Part shown: positions 44,045 to 52,708 of the stretch, piece after piece
Position numbering within the stretch: position 1 is the first letter of the stretch
How the letters are laid out: every line of letters begins with the position of its first letter
DNA from: Tissierellales bacterium
GTDB taxonomy: Bacteria; Bacillota; Clostridia; Tissierellales; Sedimentibacteraceae
Direction: 5' to 3'
Assembly: GCA_018433765.1 (NCBI GenBank)
Contig: JAHDQO010000017.1
Coordinates: 1 to 64,000, forward strand
DNA length: 64,000 bases
The notes under the pieces: model-generated
The model's input: the letters and a program-made list of their open reading frames with translations, nothing else
Told to the model about the DNA's origin: nothing
The model's database searches: none
Program-made: the position numbers and the translations under genes

Positions 44045-44992
44045 ATGTCAGCAATTGAAGTTAAAAAATTAGTTAAGCAGTATAAAAATGGAGTCAGGGC
44101 TTTGGATGATTTGAACATTAAAGTAAATAAGGGAGAAATTTTTTCACTACTTGGACCTAACGGTGCTGGCAAATCTTCTCTTATTAATATTTTGACAACA
44201 TATTATACTCCTACATCAGGTAATGTAACAGTCCTTGGAAAAGATTTATTTAAAGAGCCAGCTTGGATTCGTACACAAATTGCTTGTGTTGCTCAGCATA
44301 TATCAATAGATGCACATTTGTCTCTTATGGAAAATATGATATTTCAAAGTAGAATTTACAAAGTTGAAGCAAAGGTTGCAAAACAAAGAATAGAGTCATT
44401 GATAGATAGTTTTGAACTTTCAGATTATTTAAAATATCCTACTGTATCTTACTCAGGTGGAGTAAAGCGAAGACTTGATATAGCTATGAATATGGTTTCG
44501 TCTCCTAAAATTTTATTTTTAGATGAACCTACAGTAGGTATGGATGTTAATTCACGTAAAAACATGTGGAAAATGTTATTGAAAATACGTGATGAGTATA
44601 AAACAACTATTTTTCTAACAACTCATTATCTTGAGGAAGCAGAACATCTAAGTGATACAATCTGCATTATGAAAGAAGGAAAAGATCTAGCGCAAGGAAC
44701 ACCTAGCAGTTTACGAAATTACATTAGTCAAAATATAATTCGTATAGCGTTTTCTGATACAGGAAAAGCAAAAAAATGTAAAGATGCACTTGATGGCATG
44801 GAACTAGTTAATTTTACTAGTATACGTAACAACTCTGTTTTTGCAAGTGTAGGTGACAGTAGAACCGATTATCCTAAAGTAAATAAGTTTCTTTTAGATC
44901 ATATGGTAGAATTTAATGCTATAGAAATTTCAGAGCCTAGCTTAGAAGATGTGTTTTTAGCATTAACAAGTGCAAATAGAGGGGAGGAGTAG
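44045..44992 (+). CDS. ABC transporter ATPase, DrrA/CcmA type
   Basis: 315 residues. Walker A GPNGAGKSS, signature YSGGVKRRLD, Walker B ILFLDEPTVGMD and H-loop TTHY. The long C-terminal part after residue 220 is typical of the DrrA drug-resistance subfamily. It pairs with the ABC-2 permease two bases downstream to export a drug or antibiotic; regulation by the AraC-GyrI protein upstream is likely. Confidence 0.92.
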   Translation: MSAIEVKKLVKQYKNGVRALDDLNIKVNKGEIFSLLGPNGAGKSSLINILTTYYTPTSGNVTVLGKDLFKEPAWIRTQIACVAQHISIDAHLSLMENMIFQSRIYKVEAKVAKQRIESLIDSFELSDYLKYPTVSYSGGVKRRLDIAMNMVSSPKILFLDEPTVGMDVNSRKNMWKMLLKIRDEYKTTIFLTTHYLEEAEHLSDTICIMKEGKDLAQGTPSSLRNYISQNIIRIAFSDTGKAKKCKDALDGMELVNFTSIRNNSVFASVGDSRTDYPKVNKFLLDHMVEFNAIEISEPSLEDVFLALTSANRGEE

Positions 44993-44994
44993 AA

Positions 44995-45744
44995 ATGTTA
45001 AACATTCTATGGCGTAGTATAAAGTGGCGTTTTCAAAATCCTATATCAATTGCTGTTACAGTATTGCAGCCGCTAATTTGGCTTGTTTTATATAGTGCAG
45101 TTGCAGGTCAGATAATGCAGAATTTAGGGATAAGCAATTACACAGCTTTTATTCTACCCGGCATTATAGTGTTAGTTACTCTTGGAGCCTGCTGTAGTGG
45201 TGGTATCATTAATTTCATCATGAAAACTAATGGCAGCTTTTATAGAATATTAATTGCTCCTATAAGAAGAAGTTCTATTGTACTCGGGCAGATGCTGGAG
45301 GCTGTACTAGTTTCATTTTTAGAAGTAGCAATTCTATGTATTGTCAGTTTCTTTTTCTCTGTGACTGTAGCATCAGGCATTGCTGGGATTCTACTTATGA
45401 TACTGCTAATATTTATGACAGCATTTTTTATGTCAGGTATTACGTATACAATTAGTTTATTACTGCCAAATGAAGTCATATATGAGACTATAATGAATGC
45501 GATTGTACTTCCTATCTTTTTCTTAAGTCCAGCTCTTTTTCCTCTTGAAAATTTGACTGGTGGATTAAAAATAGCTATCATGTTAAATCCATTTACGCAT
45601 ATAATAAATGCTTTACGAAGATTAATATTTGAAGATACAATATTAATTAATGATATTGTACCTGTCATTGGATTATTTACAGTAATGTGTTGTATAAGTT
45701 TTGCATTAGCATTTTGGAGACTTAAAAAAGAAACTACTCATTAA
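44995..45744 (+). CDS. ABC-2 type permease
   Basis: 249 residues, six hydrophobic segments, with the ABC-2 layout (YTAFILPGIIVLVTLGACCSGG; FLSPALFPLENL before the last helices; ending in a short basic tail). Membrane partner of the DrrA-type ATPase. Terminator follows at 45759. Confidence 0.9.
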   Translation: MLNILWRSIKWRFQNPISIAVTVLQPLIWLVLYSAVAGQIMQNLGISNYTAFILPGIIVLVTLGACCSGGIINFIMKTNGSFYRILIAPIRRSSIVLGQMLEAVLVSFLEVAILCIVSFFFSVTVASGIAGILLMILLIFMTAFFMSGITYTISLLLPNEVIYETIMNAIVLPIFFLSPALFPLENLTGGLKIAIMLNPFTHIINALRRLIFEDTILINDIVPVIGLFTVMCCISFALAFWRLKKETTH

Positions 45745-45758
45745 AAAATATAATAAAT

Positions 45759-45807
45759 AAAAAGAATTGCTTTTAAAATAATGAGAATATTTTAAAGGCA
45801 ATCTTTT
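45759..45807. terminator. Strong terminator after the efflux operon
   Basis: AAAAAGAATTGCTTTTAAAATA is followed, after ATGAGA, by ATATTTTAAAGGCAATCTTTTT. The stem is about 20 bp with small mismatches and a T-run; the A-run on the other side means it can serve the convergent YlbF-type gene too. Confidence 0.85.
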
Positions 45808-45828
45808 TATAAAGTTGATGTATCTAAA

Positions 45829-46164
45829 CTATTGATTTAGTTCTGAATTTAAAGCTTTATTAATTTTCTCATAAATATTATTCATCATTTTATTGAAACT
45901 AGTTTTTGACTTAATCATGTTGTTTACATTAGGGTGCTTTGATAAACTTTTAAATTGCTGCTCAATAATTTTCATATTTGACTTAGCTTCTCGAGGAGAT
46001 TTGTTAGAACTTAACAATTCCATTTGTTTTTTTTGCAGTGATTCAATCTCTTCTTTTATATCCTTATATTTATCAAGGTTTTTAATAGCTTGCTTAAGTT
46101 CTTTAAATTCTCTTGTTAATTTGATTTCATTAATCAATCCTTGAACAGTTCGATCTATTGACAC
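45829..46164 (-). CDS. YlbF/YmcA-family protein
   Basis: 111 residues from the GTG at 46164, decided by the strong GAGGAGGAGCAAA just before it; upstream ATGs lack a signal. All-helical small protein: VQGLINEIKLTREFKELKQA at the start, central charged helix with EEIESLQKKQMEL, then FKSLSKHPNVNNMI. This is the layout of the YlbF/YmcA (DUF964) family. In B. subtilis YlbF and YmcA act with YaaT on RNase Y and on competence, sporulation and biofilm control. A related role here is inference. Confidence 0.8.
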   Translation of the reverse strand: MSIDRTVQGLINEIKLTREFKELKQAIKNLDKYKDIKEEIESLQKKQMELLSSNKSPREAKSNMKIIEQQFKSLSKHPNVNNMIKSKTSFNKMMNNIYEKINKALNSELNQ

Positions 46165-46282
46165 TTTGCTCCTCCTCAATATACTTTTATTTATTATAAA
46201 AATATGTTTTCTTATCATAATATGTTATAATAAAATCAATTGTGCAATTTAGACCAAAATAAGTGAAAGTGAAGTTTTACAA

Positions 46283-47293
46283 ATGAGAAAAAGACATGGA
46301 ATTTTTATTTTTATTTTATTGATTATAGTTATTTTATTTTTAATAAATAATTATATCCTTAAACCAGCAAATAATTCTGAAATATTAAAACAATCTTCTG
46401 GTATTTATCAAGGTAATGATAATAGTAAAGGAAGAAAAAAAATAGAAGAAATTCGCATACCTATATTAATGTATCATCATATTTCTGAAGATCCATTAGA
46501 ATGGAACAGTTCAATAATATCTCCAGATAAATTTAGAGAAGATATGCTTTATTTGAAAGCTTTAGGGTATAATACTATTCATTTTAAAGATTATATTGAT
46601 TTTATAGAAAATGGAAAAGAGCTTATAGATAATCCGATATTAATAACTTTTGATGATGGTTATCTTAGTAATTACCAATATGCATATCCTATTTTAAAAG
46701 AGCTTGATATGAAGGCTACTATTTCAATTGTAGGATGGTCTGTTGGAAGAAAATATCATAAAGATGGAAGTACTCCAATATATGAGCATTTCACTTGGGA
46801 ACAGGCAAAAGAAATGTATAATAGCGGAACTATAGATATACAACATCATACTTATGATCTCCATAATGAGGGTGATGTTTTGCATTATGGCAAAGGTGTA
46901 AGTCGAAAAGAAAACGAAAATGAAGAAGATTATATAAAAAGATTTACTAACGATACAGTGAAACTAAAAAAATTAATAGAGCAAAATATAGGTAACGAAG
47001 CAATTCTGTATGTTTATCCTTATGGTATGTATAATGAAACAACTGAGAAAATTATTAAAGAACTAGGTTTTAAAGTATCAGTTACTACTAAAATGGGTAT
47101 TACACCTATTTCGGATGAGTTATATTTATTGAATAGGATTAATATGCCTTCAGATGTTTCTAGTCCTGAGTTGATGAAGAAAATACTAGAATATCAAGGG
47201 ATAGAAAAGCAAATACCTTTTATTGATATTGATGATAATATAGAAAGAATTGCGAAACTTAAAAGTTTATTAAAGGAACGTAATAATAAATAA
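46283..47293 (+). CDS. Polysaccharide deacetylase, membrane-anchored (1)
   Basis: 336 residues. An N-terminal hydrophobic helix (about 6-25) anchors or exports it. The NodB-type domain has PILMYHH, ITFDDGYLSNY (metal Asp), IQHHTYDLH (metal His pair) and YVYPYGMYN. It removes acetyl groups from cell-wall or exopolysaccharide sugars. Monocistronic, or followed by the MOSC gene 38 bp later. Confidence 0.9.
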   Translation: MRKRHGIFIFILLIIVILFLINNYILKPANNSEILKQSSGIYQGNDNSKGRKKIEEIRIPILMYHHISEDPLEWNSSIISPDKFREDMLYLKALGYNTIHFKDYIDFIENGKELIDNPILITFDDGYLSNYQYAYPILKELDMKATISIVGWSVGRKYHKDGSTPIYEHFTWEQAKEMYNSGTIDIQHHTYDLHNEGDVLHYGKGVSRKENENEEDYIKRFTNDTVKLKKLIEQNIGNEAILYVYPYGMYNETTEKIIKELGFKVSVTTKMGITPISDELYLLNRINMPSDVSSPELMKKILEYQGIEKQIPFIDIDDNIERIAKLKSLLKERNNK

Positions 47294-47331
47294 AAGTACT
47301 GCAAAATTATATAAAAAGTAGAGGTTTAATA

Positions 47332-47745
47332 ATGGGGAAAGTTTTATCTATAAATATCAGCTCAGTAAAAGGTGTTGTAAAAGACCAAGTAGATAAAGTA
47401 AATGTAATTGAAAATTGGGGTCTGGAAGGAGATGCTCATGCAGGTAATTGGAACAGACAAGTATCTATTTTACCAGTTGAAGTTTTAGACCAAGTTCCGC
47501 TTAATAAGAAAGAAGAAGTATTATTGGGTGGATATACTGAGAACTTTACTATATCTGGTGTACCATTACAAGAATTAGAAGTAGATGCTGTTATAAGAAT
47601 AGGAAAAGCAGAAGTAAAGATATATCAAATAGGTAAAGAACACAAAGAGCATGGCAGACCTTATATAGTTAGTAGACAGGCTAGATTTGGGAAGGTTGTT
47701 AAAGGCGGAAAGGTAAGTATAGGTGATGAGGTTTTAGTTTTGTGA
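47332..47745 (+). CDS. MOSC-domain protein
   Basis: 137 residues. GLEGDAHAGNWNRQVSIL and FTISGVPLQEL fit the MOSC domain (molybdenum cofactor sulfurase C-terminal type), a small beta-barrel domain that binds the molybdenum cofactor or shuttles sulfur. The usual MOSC cysteine is not obvious here. Stand-alone small forms of this kind occur in Clostridia, often with molybdenum cofactor genes, none of which is next to it. Confidence 0.8.
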   Translation: MGKVLSINISSVKGVVKDQVDKVNVIENWGLEGDAHAGNWNRQVSILPVEVLDQVPLNKKEEVLLGGYTENFTISGVPLQELEVDAVIRIGKAEVKIYQIGKEHKEHGRPYIVSRQARFGKVVKGGKVSIGDEVLVL

Positions 47746-47821
47746 CGTTCATAAATAATTAAAACATTAATTATTGTAGTTATTCATATAATCAATTAAT
47801 AAATAATATGAAGGAGGTTAT

Positions 47822-48754
47822 ATGAATAAAACATTTGTAGTTTATGAAAGTAAATACGGCGCAACTAAACAAACAGCAAAAAACATAGCAATGATTCTAG
47901 GACCAGCAGAATACTGTACTACAAAAGAATGGAAAAAAGAATATGAAAATTGTCAGTCCATTATAATTGGTACATCAATATACAATGAACAAGTAAATCA
48001 AGAAATATATGGTTTTGTAGAGAAGAATAAAAATTGGCTTAAGAATAGTAAAGTATATCTTTTTTGTGTGTGCTTGATGGATCAAGGAGGAGAAAAATAT
48101 CTAAAACCATTAGAAGATATTTTAGGAAAATGCGTTGTTTCAAAGAAGTCTTTTGGCGGCAGGATAGAACTTAACAAATTAGATACTAAAGACTTTTGGG
48201 CTTTAAAAAAATTCTCACAAACATACGGCTTTGAATTTAAAAATATAGATATATATAATATTAGAGAAGTTATTAATTATGGGATAGCTATAAAAGAAGA
48301 AAGAGATTTTCAAGTAGAAATGCCTTATGAAGAATTAAAAATGTATGTGGAACAATTCCTTTTAGAGCATAGTTCATGTACACTTTGTAGTGGATATGAA
48401 AATAGTGTAAGGGCTACACCTGTTGATTATACATATAAAGAAAGTAATATGTATGTATTGAGCGAAGGAGGAATAAAATTTACTAACTTGCTATTTAATG
48501 AACAAGTGTCTCTTGCAGTTTATGAAGTATTTACAGGATATAATAATTTGGCTGGAATGCAGATTACAGGAAGAGCAGATATTGTAGAAAATGAAAGCGA
48601 AGAATATAAGCTTTTTTTGAAATTGAAAGAAATTAATATAGATAAGCTTCCAGCACCGCTACATCTTATAAAAATAAGAATTGAGAAAATTGAATTTTTA
48701 TGGTTTAAATTTAAGAATATGGGATATGGAATAAAACAGTATTTTGAATTTTAA
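47822..48754 (+). CDS. Flavodoxin-PNPOx-like fusion protein
   Basis: 310 residues, ATG after AAGGAGGTTAT. Residues 1-155 are flavodoxin-like: VVYESKYGATKQTAKNIA is the FMN phosphate loop and GTSIYNEQ a second contact. Residues about 180-310 look like a pyridoxamine-5'-phosphate-oxidase-type split barrel (RATPVDYTY, LSEGGIKFTNLL, GRADIVE), which also binds flavin. The fusion should hold two flavins and act in electron transfer; the partner is unknown. A cysteine pair CTLC stands between the halves. Confidence 0.75.
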   Translation: MNKTFVVYESKYGATKQTAKNIAMILGPAEYCTTKEWKKEYENCQSIIIGTSIYNEQVNQEIYGFVEKNKNWLKNSKVYLFCVCLMDQGGEKYLKPLEDILGKCVVSKKSFGGRIELNKLDTKDFWALKKFSQTYGFEFKNIDIYNIREVINYGIAIKEERDFQVEMPYEELKMYVEQFLLEHSSCTLCSGYENSVRATPVDYTYKESNMYVLSEGGIKFTNLLFNEQVSLAVYEVFTGYNNLAGMQITGRADIVENESEEYKLFLKLKEINIDKLPAPLHLIKIRIEKIEFLWFKFKNMGYGIKQYFEF

Positions 48755-48810
48755 AACAATTATTAGGTATATATTTTGCATACTAACAAAAGCTATTATA
48801 GGTGATTAGT

Positions 48811-49821
48811 ATGATAAGTTATATACCTAAAAAAGTATATTATGAAAAGGAAGTACTTAAGTACGAGCAGGGATTAGAAATTTATAATAGATATAAAAAC
48901 ATGGGTATACCAACAATAGAAATTTCAAGTCATAATAAGATAGAAGAATTGAGACAGCTTCCAGACAAAGAATTTACTAATTTAAAAAAATATCTGATAT
49001 TAGGTATTAGAAAAAGTTTAAGACTTATACCAAATGATAAGTCAGCAGATTTTATAGTTCCATTTACTTCTTCTGGATGCATGGCTATGTGTACATACTG
49101 TTATTTAGTATGTACTTTTTTTAAAGGTGCATATCTTAGAGTTTTTGTAAATCGAGAACAAATGATGCAAGCAATAAAAAGAAAAATAAACAAAATAGGT
49201 GAACATAAAGTATATGAACTAGGGTCAAATAGTGATATGGTTTTAGAAAACGTTATAACAGGGAATTTAAGATGGGCAGTAGAAGAGTTTGGCAAATTAG
49301 ATAATGCTACAGCAACATTTGCTACTAAATTTAACATGGTTGATGATTTACTAGACTCTAAACATAATGGAAATACGCAAATAAGAATAAGTGTAAATCC
49401 ACATGAAATAATAAAAAAAGTTGAAATAGGAACTTCTTCTTTGGACGAAAGAATAAAAGCTGCAAATAAAATGTATAGAGCAGGTTACAAGGTAGGCATA
49501 AATATTGCACCTATAATATTAATAAAAGATTGGAGAAGAAACTATAAGAAATTAATAAAGGAATTGCATGACAAGTTGAATAAAGAAATGCACGATAAAA
49601 TATTTTTTGAACTTATTTTTATGACCTATGGATATGCGAACGATATTATAAATAAAGAGGCAATGCCAAATGTTTATAATGTTTTTGATAAAAATATAAT
49701 GAGACCTAAAGGTAGAGGTAAATATTGCTATAAACAAGACATAAGAAATGAAGCTGAAAGCTATATATTTGATGAGATTTCAAAATATTTTCCATATGCT
49801 AAAATTAGCTACTGTGTTTAA
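48811..49821 (+). CDS. splB: Spore photoproduct lyase
   Basis: 336 residues, ATG at 48811 with AGGTGAT five bases before it. The radical SAM motif is CMAMCTYC followed by YLVCTF, and the position-conserved cysteine of SPL lies just after. EISSHNKIEEL and KAANKMYRAGYKVG are family-like blocks. SPL reverses the thymine dimer 'spore photoproduct' in germinating spores; this supports a spore-forming host. Single gene, followed by GAGGGACGGTACTTTTTT, a common clostridial repeat fragment. Confidence 0.88.
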   Translation: MISYIPKKVYYEKEVLKYEQGLEIYNRYKNMGIPTIEISSHNKIEELRQLPDKEFTNLKKYLILGIRKSLRLIPNDKSADFIVPFTSSGCMAMCTYCYLVCTFFKGAYLRVFVNREQMMQAIKRKINKIGEHKVYELGSNSDMVLENVITGNLRWAVEEFGKLDNATATFATKFNMVDDLLDSKHNGNTQIRISVNPHEIIKKVEIGTSSLDERIKAANKMYRAGYKVGINIAPIILIKDWRRNYKKLIKELHDKLNKEMHDKIFFELIFMTYGYANDIINKEAMPNVYNVFDKNIMRPKGRGKYCYKQDIRNEAESYIFDEISKYFPYAKISYCV

Positions 49822-49945
49822 AAACAAGAATCGAGGGACGGTACTTTTTTGCTAAAACAGAGAATTATTATCTAAAATTCTTTATATGCAGTATAATATA
49901 TAGAAATGGGTTTGCAAAAAACAATTATAAATAAGGAGGAGTATT

Positions 49946-50668
49946 ATGAAATTAAAGACTAAAAAATCTATTAAGATTACAATTATAAGTATAGTTGCTG
50001 TAATATTTTTATTAATCGGTGGATTTTACATTTATACATTGGACTATTATAGAGCAGATGATTTTGCAGTTGAAACATTTAATATAAATAAAGTTTCTAA
50101 CCTAAATAAAGGTGATATTATGGTGTTTACTCCAGACAATGAAATGAAAGAAAGTACAGGGCTAATTTTTTATCCCGGTGGTAAGATTGAAGCTATAGCT
50201 TATGCACCACTTTTAACTGAGTTATCTCATAATGGAATTACATGCATACTTGTTAAGATGCCTTTTAATCTTGCAGTATTTGGTATTAATTCTGCTAATA
50301 ATATATATGACGAATATCCAGATATTAAAAACTGGTATATTGCAGGTCATTCTCTAGGTGGAGCAATGGCTAGCAGTTATATAGATAAAAACAGCGACAA
50401 TGTTAAAGGCCTTATTCTACTTGGTTCCTATCCTATCAACAATTCCAATATTCCTACTCTTGCTATATATGGAAGTGAGGATATTAGATTAGATACAACT
50501 AAACTAGAAAATGTTAAAAATAAGGTAGAGATAGCAGGAGGTAATCATGCATATTTTGGAAATTATGGTGAGCAAAAAGGAGATGGAAAAGCTGTAATAA
50601 CAAGAGAAGAACAGCAAGAGATAACTGTAAAAGAAATAATTAAATTTATAGTTGAAATTAACAAATGA
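49946..50668 (+). CDS. Alpha/beta hydrolase, membrane-anchored
   Basis: 240 residues, ATG after AAGGAGGAGTATT. An N-terminal hydrophobic segment (about 8-29) is followed by a compact alpha/beta hydrolase: FYPGGKIEA (oxyanion region), GHSLGGAMA nucleophile elbow, YGSEDIRLD with acid and GGNHAYFGNYG with histidine. The family is close to small hydrolases often annotated as dienelactone hydrolase-like; substrate unknown. Single gene. Confidence 0.85.
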   Translation: MKLKTKKSIKITIISIVAVIFLLIGGFYIYTLDYYRADDFAVETFNINKVSNLNKGDIMVFTPDNEMKESTGLIFYPGGKIEAIAYAPLLTELSHNGITCILVKMPFNLAVFGINSANNIYDEYPDIKNWYIAGHSLGGAMASSYIDKNSDNVKGLILLGSYPINNSNIPTLAIYGSEDIRLDTTKLENVKNKVEIAGGNHAYFGNYGEQKGDGKAVITREEQQEITVKEIIKFIVEINK

Positions 50669-50859
50669 GTAGTTAAGTTAATATTTTATAATTTTTCTTG
50701 ACTAAGAAGATAAAATTTTAAACTTTATTATTAAAAATGTATTGAAAAATCATTAGAAATTAATTAAATAATTCTCAAATTATAGAATTCTTATCTAAAT
50801 TAATATACAATTAATTTTATGTAATAAGTGATTATTTATATAAAAGTGGATGGTCGAGA

Positions 50860-52107
50860 ATGAAGTATCTTATTAATGATTTAAAGTCTAAATATTTGTC
50901 TTTATGGTTTGAGTCGAGAACTGATTTTCCTAAGTTTGAAAAGAAGATTAGTTATAAAAATAGAATAACGGATGAAAAGAATATAAGTAAATTTATTAAT
51001 AATCTTATTTTTGAACTGCATCAAATACCAGATAGTCAAAATGATATTAATAAATGGAGTTTAAGTATATTCTCATTAATTAAAAAATTTGAATTTTCGA
51101 TAACAGGTAGCAAAAGTAGTATGTTAGATTTTTTTATAGATAAAGGTTATCAAAATGTAACAGAAATGTTTATTAAAGAAGTAAGGCAATTTGATTCGAA
51201 AATCGATATAACAGATATTTTTCAAGCAATGAGAAATGTTTGGATAATGAATAGTGTGCAGATAATGTTTAATATGAAAGTAAGATTGACACCTTCAATT
51301 TTTTCATACAGCATGTTATATCCATATAGCGATAATTATTTAGATGATATAAATGTATCAGGTGATAATAAAAAGGAATTTAATGATAAATTTAGAAAAT
51401 GGCTTTCAGGAGAAATAACAGAGCCCTCTAGTCAGCGTGAGAAATATATATTAAAGCTTATTAATAAAATAGAAGAAGAATTTGTCAGAGCAGAGTATGG
51501 TGGTGTTTTTGATAGTTTACTGTCAATACATACAGCACAAGAAGAAAGTTTAAAACAGCAGAGAATTAACAGTTTACCATATGAAAAAGACATAATAGGA
51601 ATAACTTTTGAAAAAGGTGGTACATCTGTATTAGCAGATGGCTATTTAGTTAAAGGCAATCTTTCAAAACAAGAAGCTGATTTTATGTTTGGATATGGTG
51701 TATTTTTGCAAATTATTGATGATCTTCAAGATGTAGAAGAAGATTTGAAAAATGGGCATATAACCATGTTTTCACAGATAGCTAATAAATGGACTTTAGA
51801 TAAATTATCTAATAAGTTATTTTCATTTATTGAAAATATTTTGAACAGGCAGACTATTTTACTATCAGATGACAGTGTGAAATTAAAAAAAGTTATACTT
51901 GAAAGTTGTAATATCATGATTTTAGAGGCTATTTCTAAAAATAAAAAAATGTTTAGCAGAAAATATATTAAACAAATTGAAGAATATTCAATGATTAGAT
52001 TAAAATTTTATAAAAAAGTTAAGAAAAAGATAAACAAAAACTTTTCATCAGAAGATATTAATAATTTAGTATTAGCTATGAATTATGCAAATAAGGTTAA
52101 TAATTAA
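50860..52107 (+). CDS. Isoprenoid-synthase-fold protein, divergent
   Basis: 415 residues, largely helical. Two acidic motifs in the right order and spacing for a class I prenyl/terpene synthase: SDNYLDD at residues 157-163 and IIDDLQDVEED at 285-295, the latter followed by KNGHITMF, similar to the region after the second DDxxD of polyprenyl synthases. The first motif is DxxxDD instead of DDxxD. The N-terminal 150 residues are not recognisable. Thus it could be a divergent prenyltransferase or terpene synthase. No isoprenoid genes are next to it. Start ATG after GTGGATGGTCGAGA. Confidence 0.6.
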   Translation: MKYLINDLKSKYLSLWFESRTDFPKFEKKISYKNRITDEKNISKFINNLIFELHQIPDSQNDINKWSLSIFSLIKKFEFSITGSKSSMLDFFIDKGYQNVTEMFIKEVRQFDSKIDITDIFQAMRNVWIMNSVQIMFNMKVRLTPSIFSYSMLYPYSDNYLDDINVSGDNKKEFNDKFRKWLSGEITEPSSQREKYILKLINKIEEEFVRAEYGGVFDSLLSIHTAQEESLKQQRINSLPYEKDIIGITFEKGGTSVLADGYLVKGNLSKQEADFMFGYGVFLQIIDDLQDVEEDLKNGHITMFSQIANKWTLDKLSNKLFSFIENILNRQTILLSDDSVKLKKVILESCNIMILEAISKNKKMFSRKYIKQIEEYSMIRLKFYKKVKKKINKNFSSEDINNLVLAMNYANKVNN

Positions 52108-52194
52108 AATTAATAGATAAAAATGAGAAGTTTAAATATTAGTATTTTATTAGTTTTTCTATATATGAAATGATTAAATTTATATATTTATAAA

Positions 52195-52231
52195 GGACAT
52201 AAGCTGCAGTAATATTTTACAGTTTATGTCC
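52195..52231 (+). terminator. Terminator after the isoprenoid-synthase-like gene
   Basis: GGACATAAGCTG pairs with CAGTTTATGTCC with one mismatch (A-A/T-G region), loop of 13 nt, then an AT-rich tail. Confidence 0.65.
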
Positions 52232-52243
52232 TATTATTTATAG

Positions 52244-52447
52244 TATTACAAAATAAATGATAAATTACCTAATTTAATTGAACTTCCATATTCTTCGACA
52301 AGAAAAGGAACTGTTAAAAGCGGACATGGTTTGGGCTTACCAATGGTTGCAAGAATTGCTAAAGCTCATAAAGGTCAGCTAATATTAGAAAGTGATGTTG
52401 GAAAAGGAATGGAGTCTATAATAAAGCTGTCAACTAATTATGATTAA
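52244..52447 (+). pseudogene. Remnant of a histidine kinase (ATPase domain C-terminus)
   Basis: An open frame behind a stop at 52241 reads LPYSSTRKG, then GHGLGLPMVARIAKAHKG, LILESDVGKG and ends with a stop at 52447. These are the F/G2-box and tail of a HATPase_c histidine kinase domain. The rest of the kinase is missing, and there is no start or binding site. Confidence 0.75.
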
Positions 52448-52708
52448 AAATCTATCTAGAAGTTGCAACATATCAAATATATAATTCAGATACTATCAAT
52501 ATTGTAAATAGATGAAACCCATGATAGAATTGCATAATGTAATAAAACTAGTATAAAAAATAATATATGCTATGTATAGTAACGATAAGTATAAATATTT
52601 TTATATAAATAAATAATAAGAAAAGAATTTATTTATATGTGTATTACAATATTGAAGTTTATTAAGATTAATTATAATCTATATGATTAACAAAGGGAGG
52701 AATTATAT

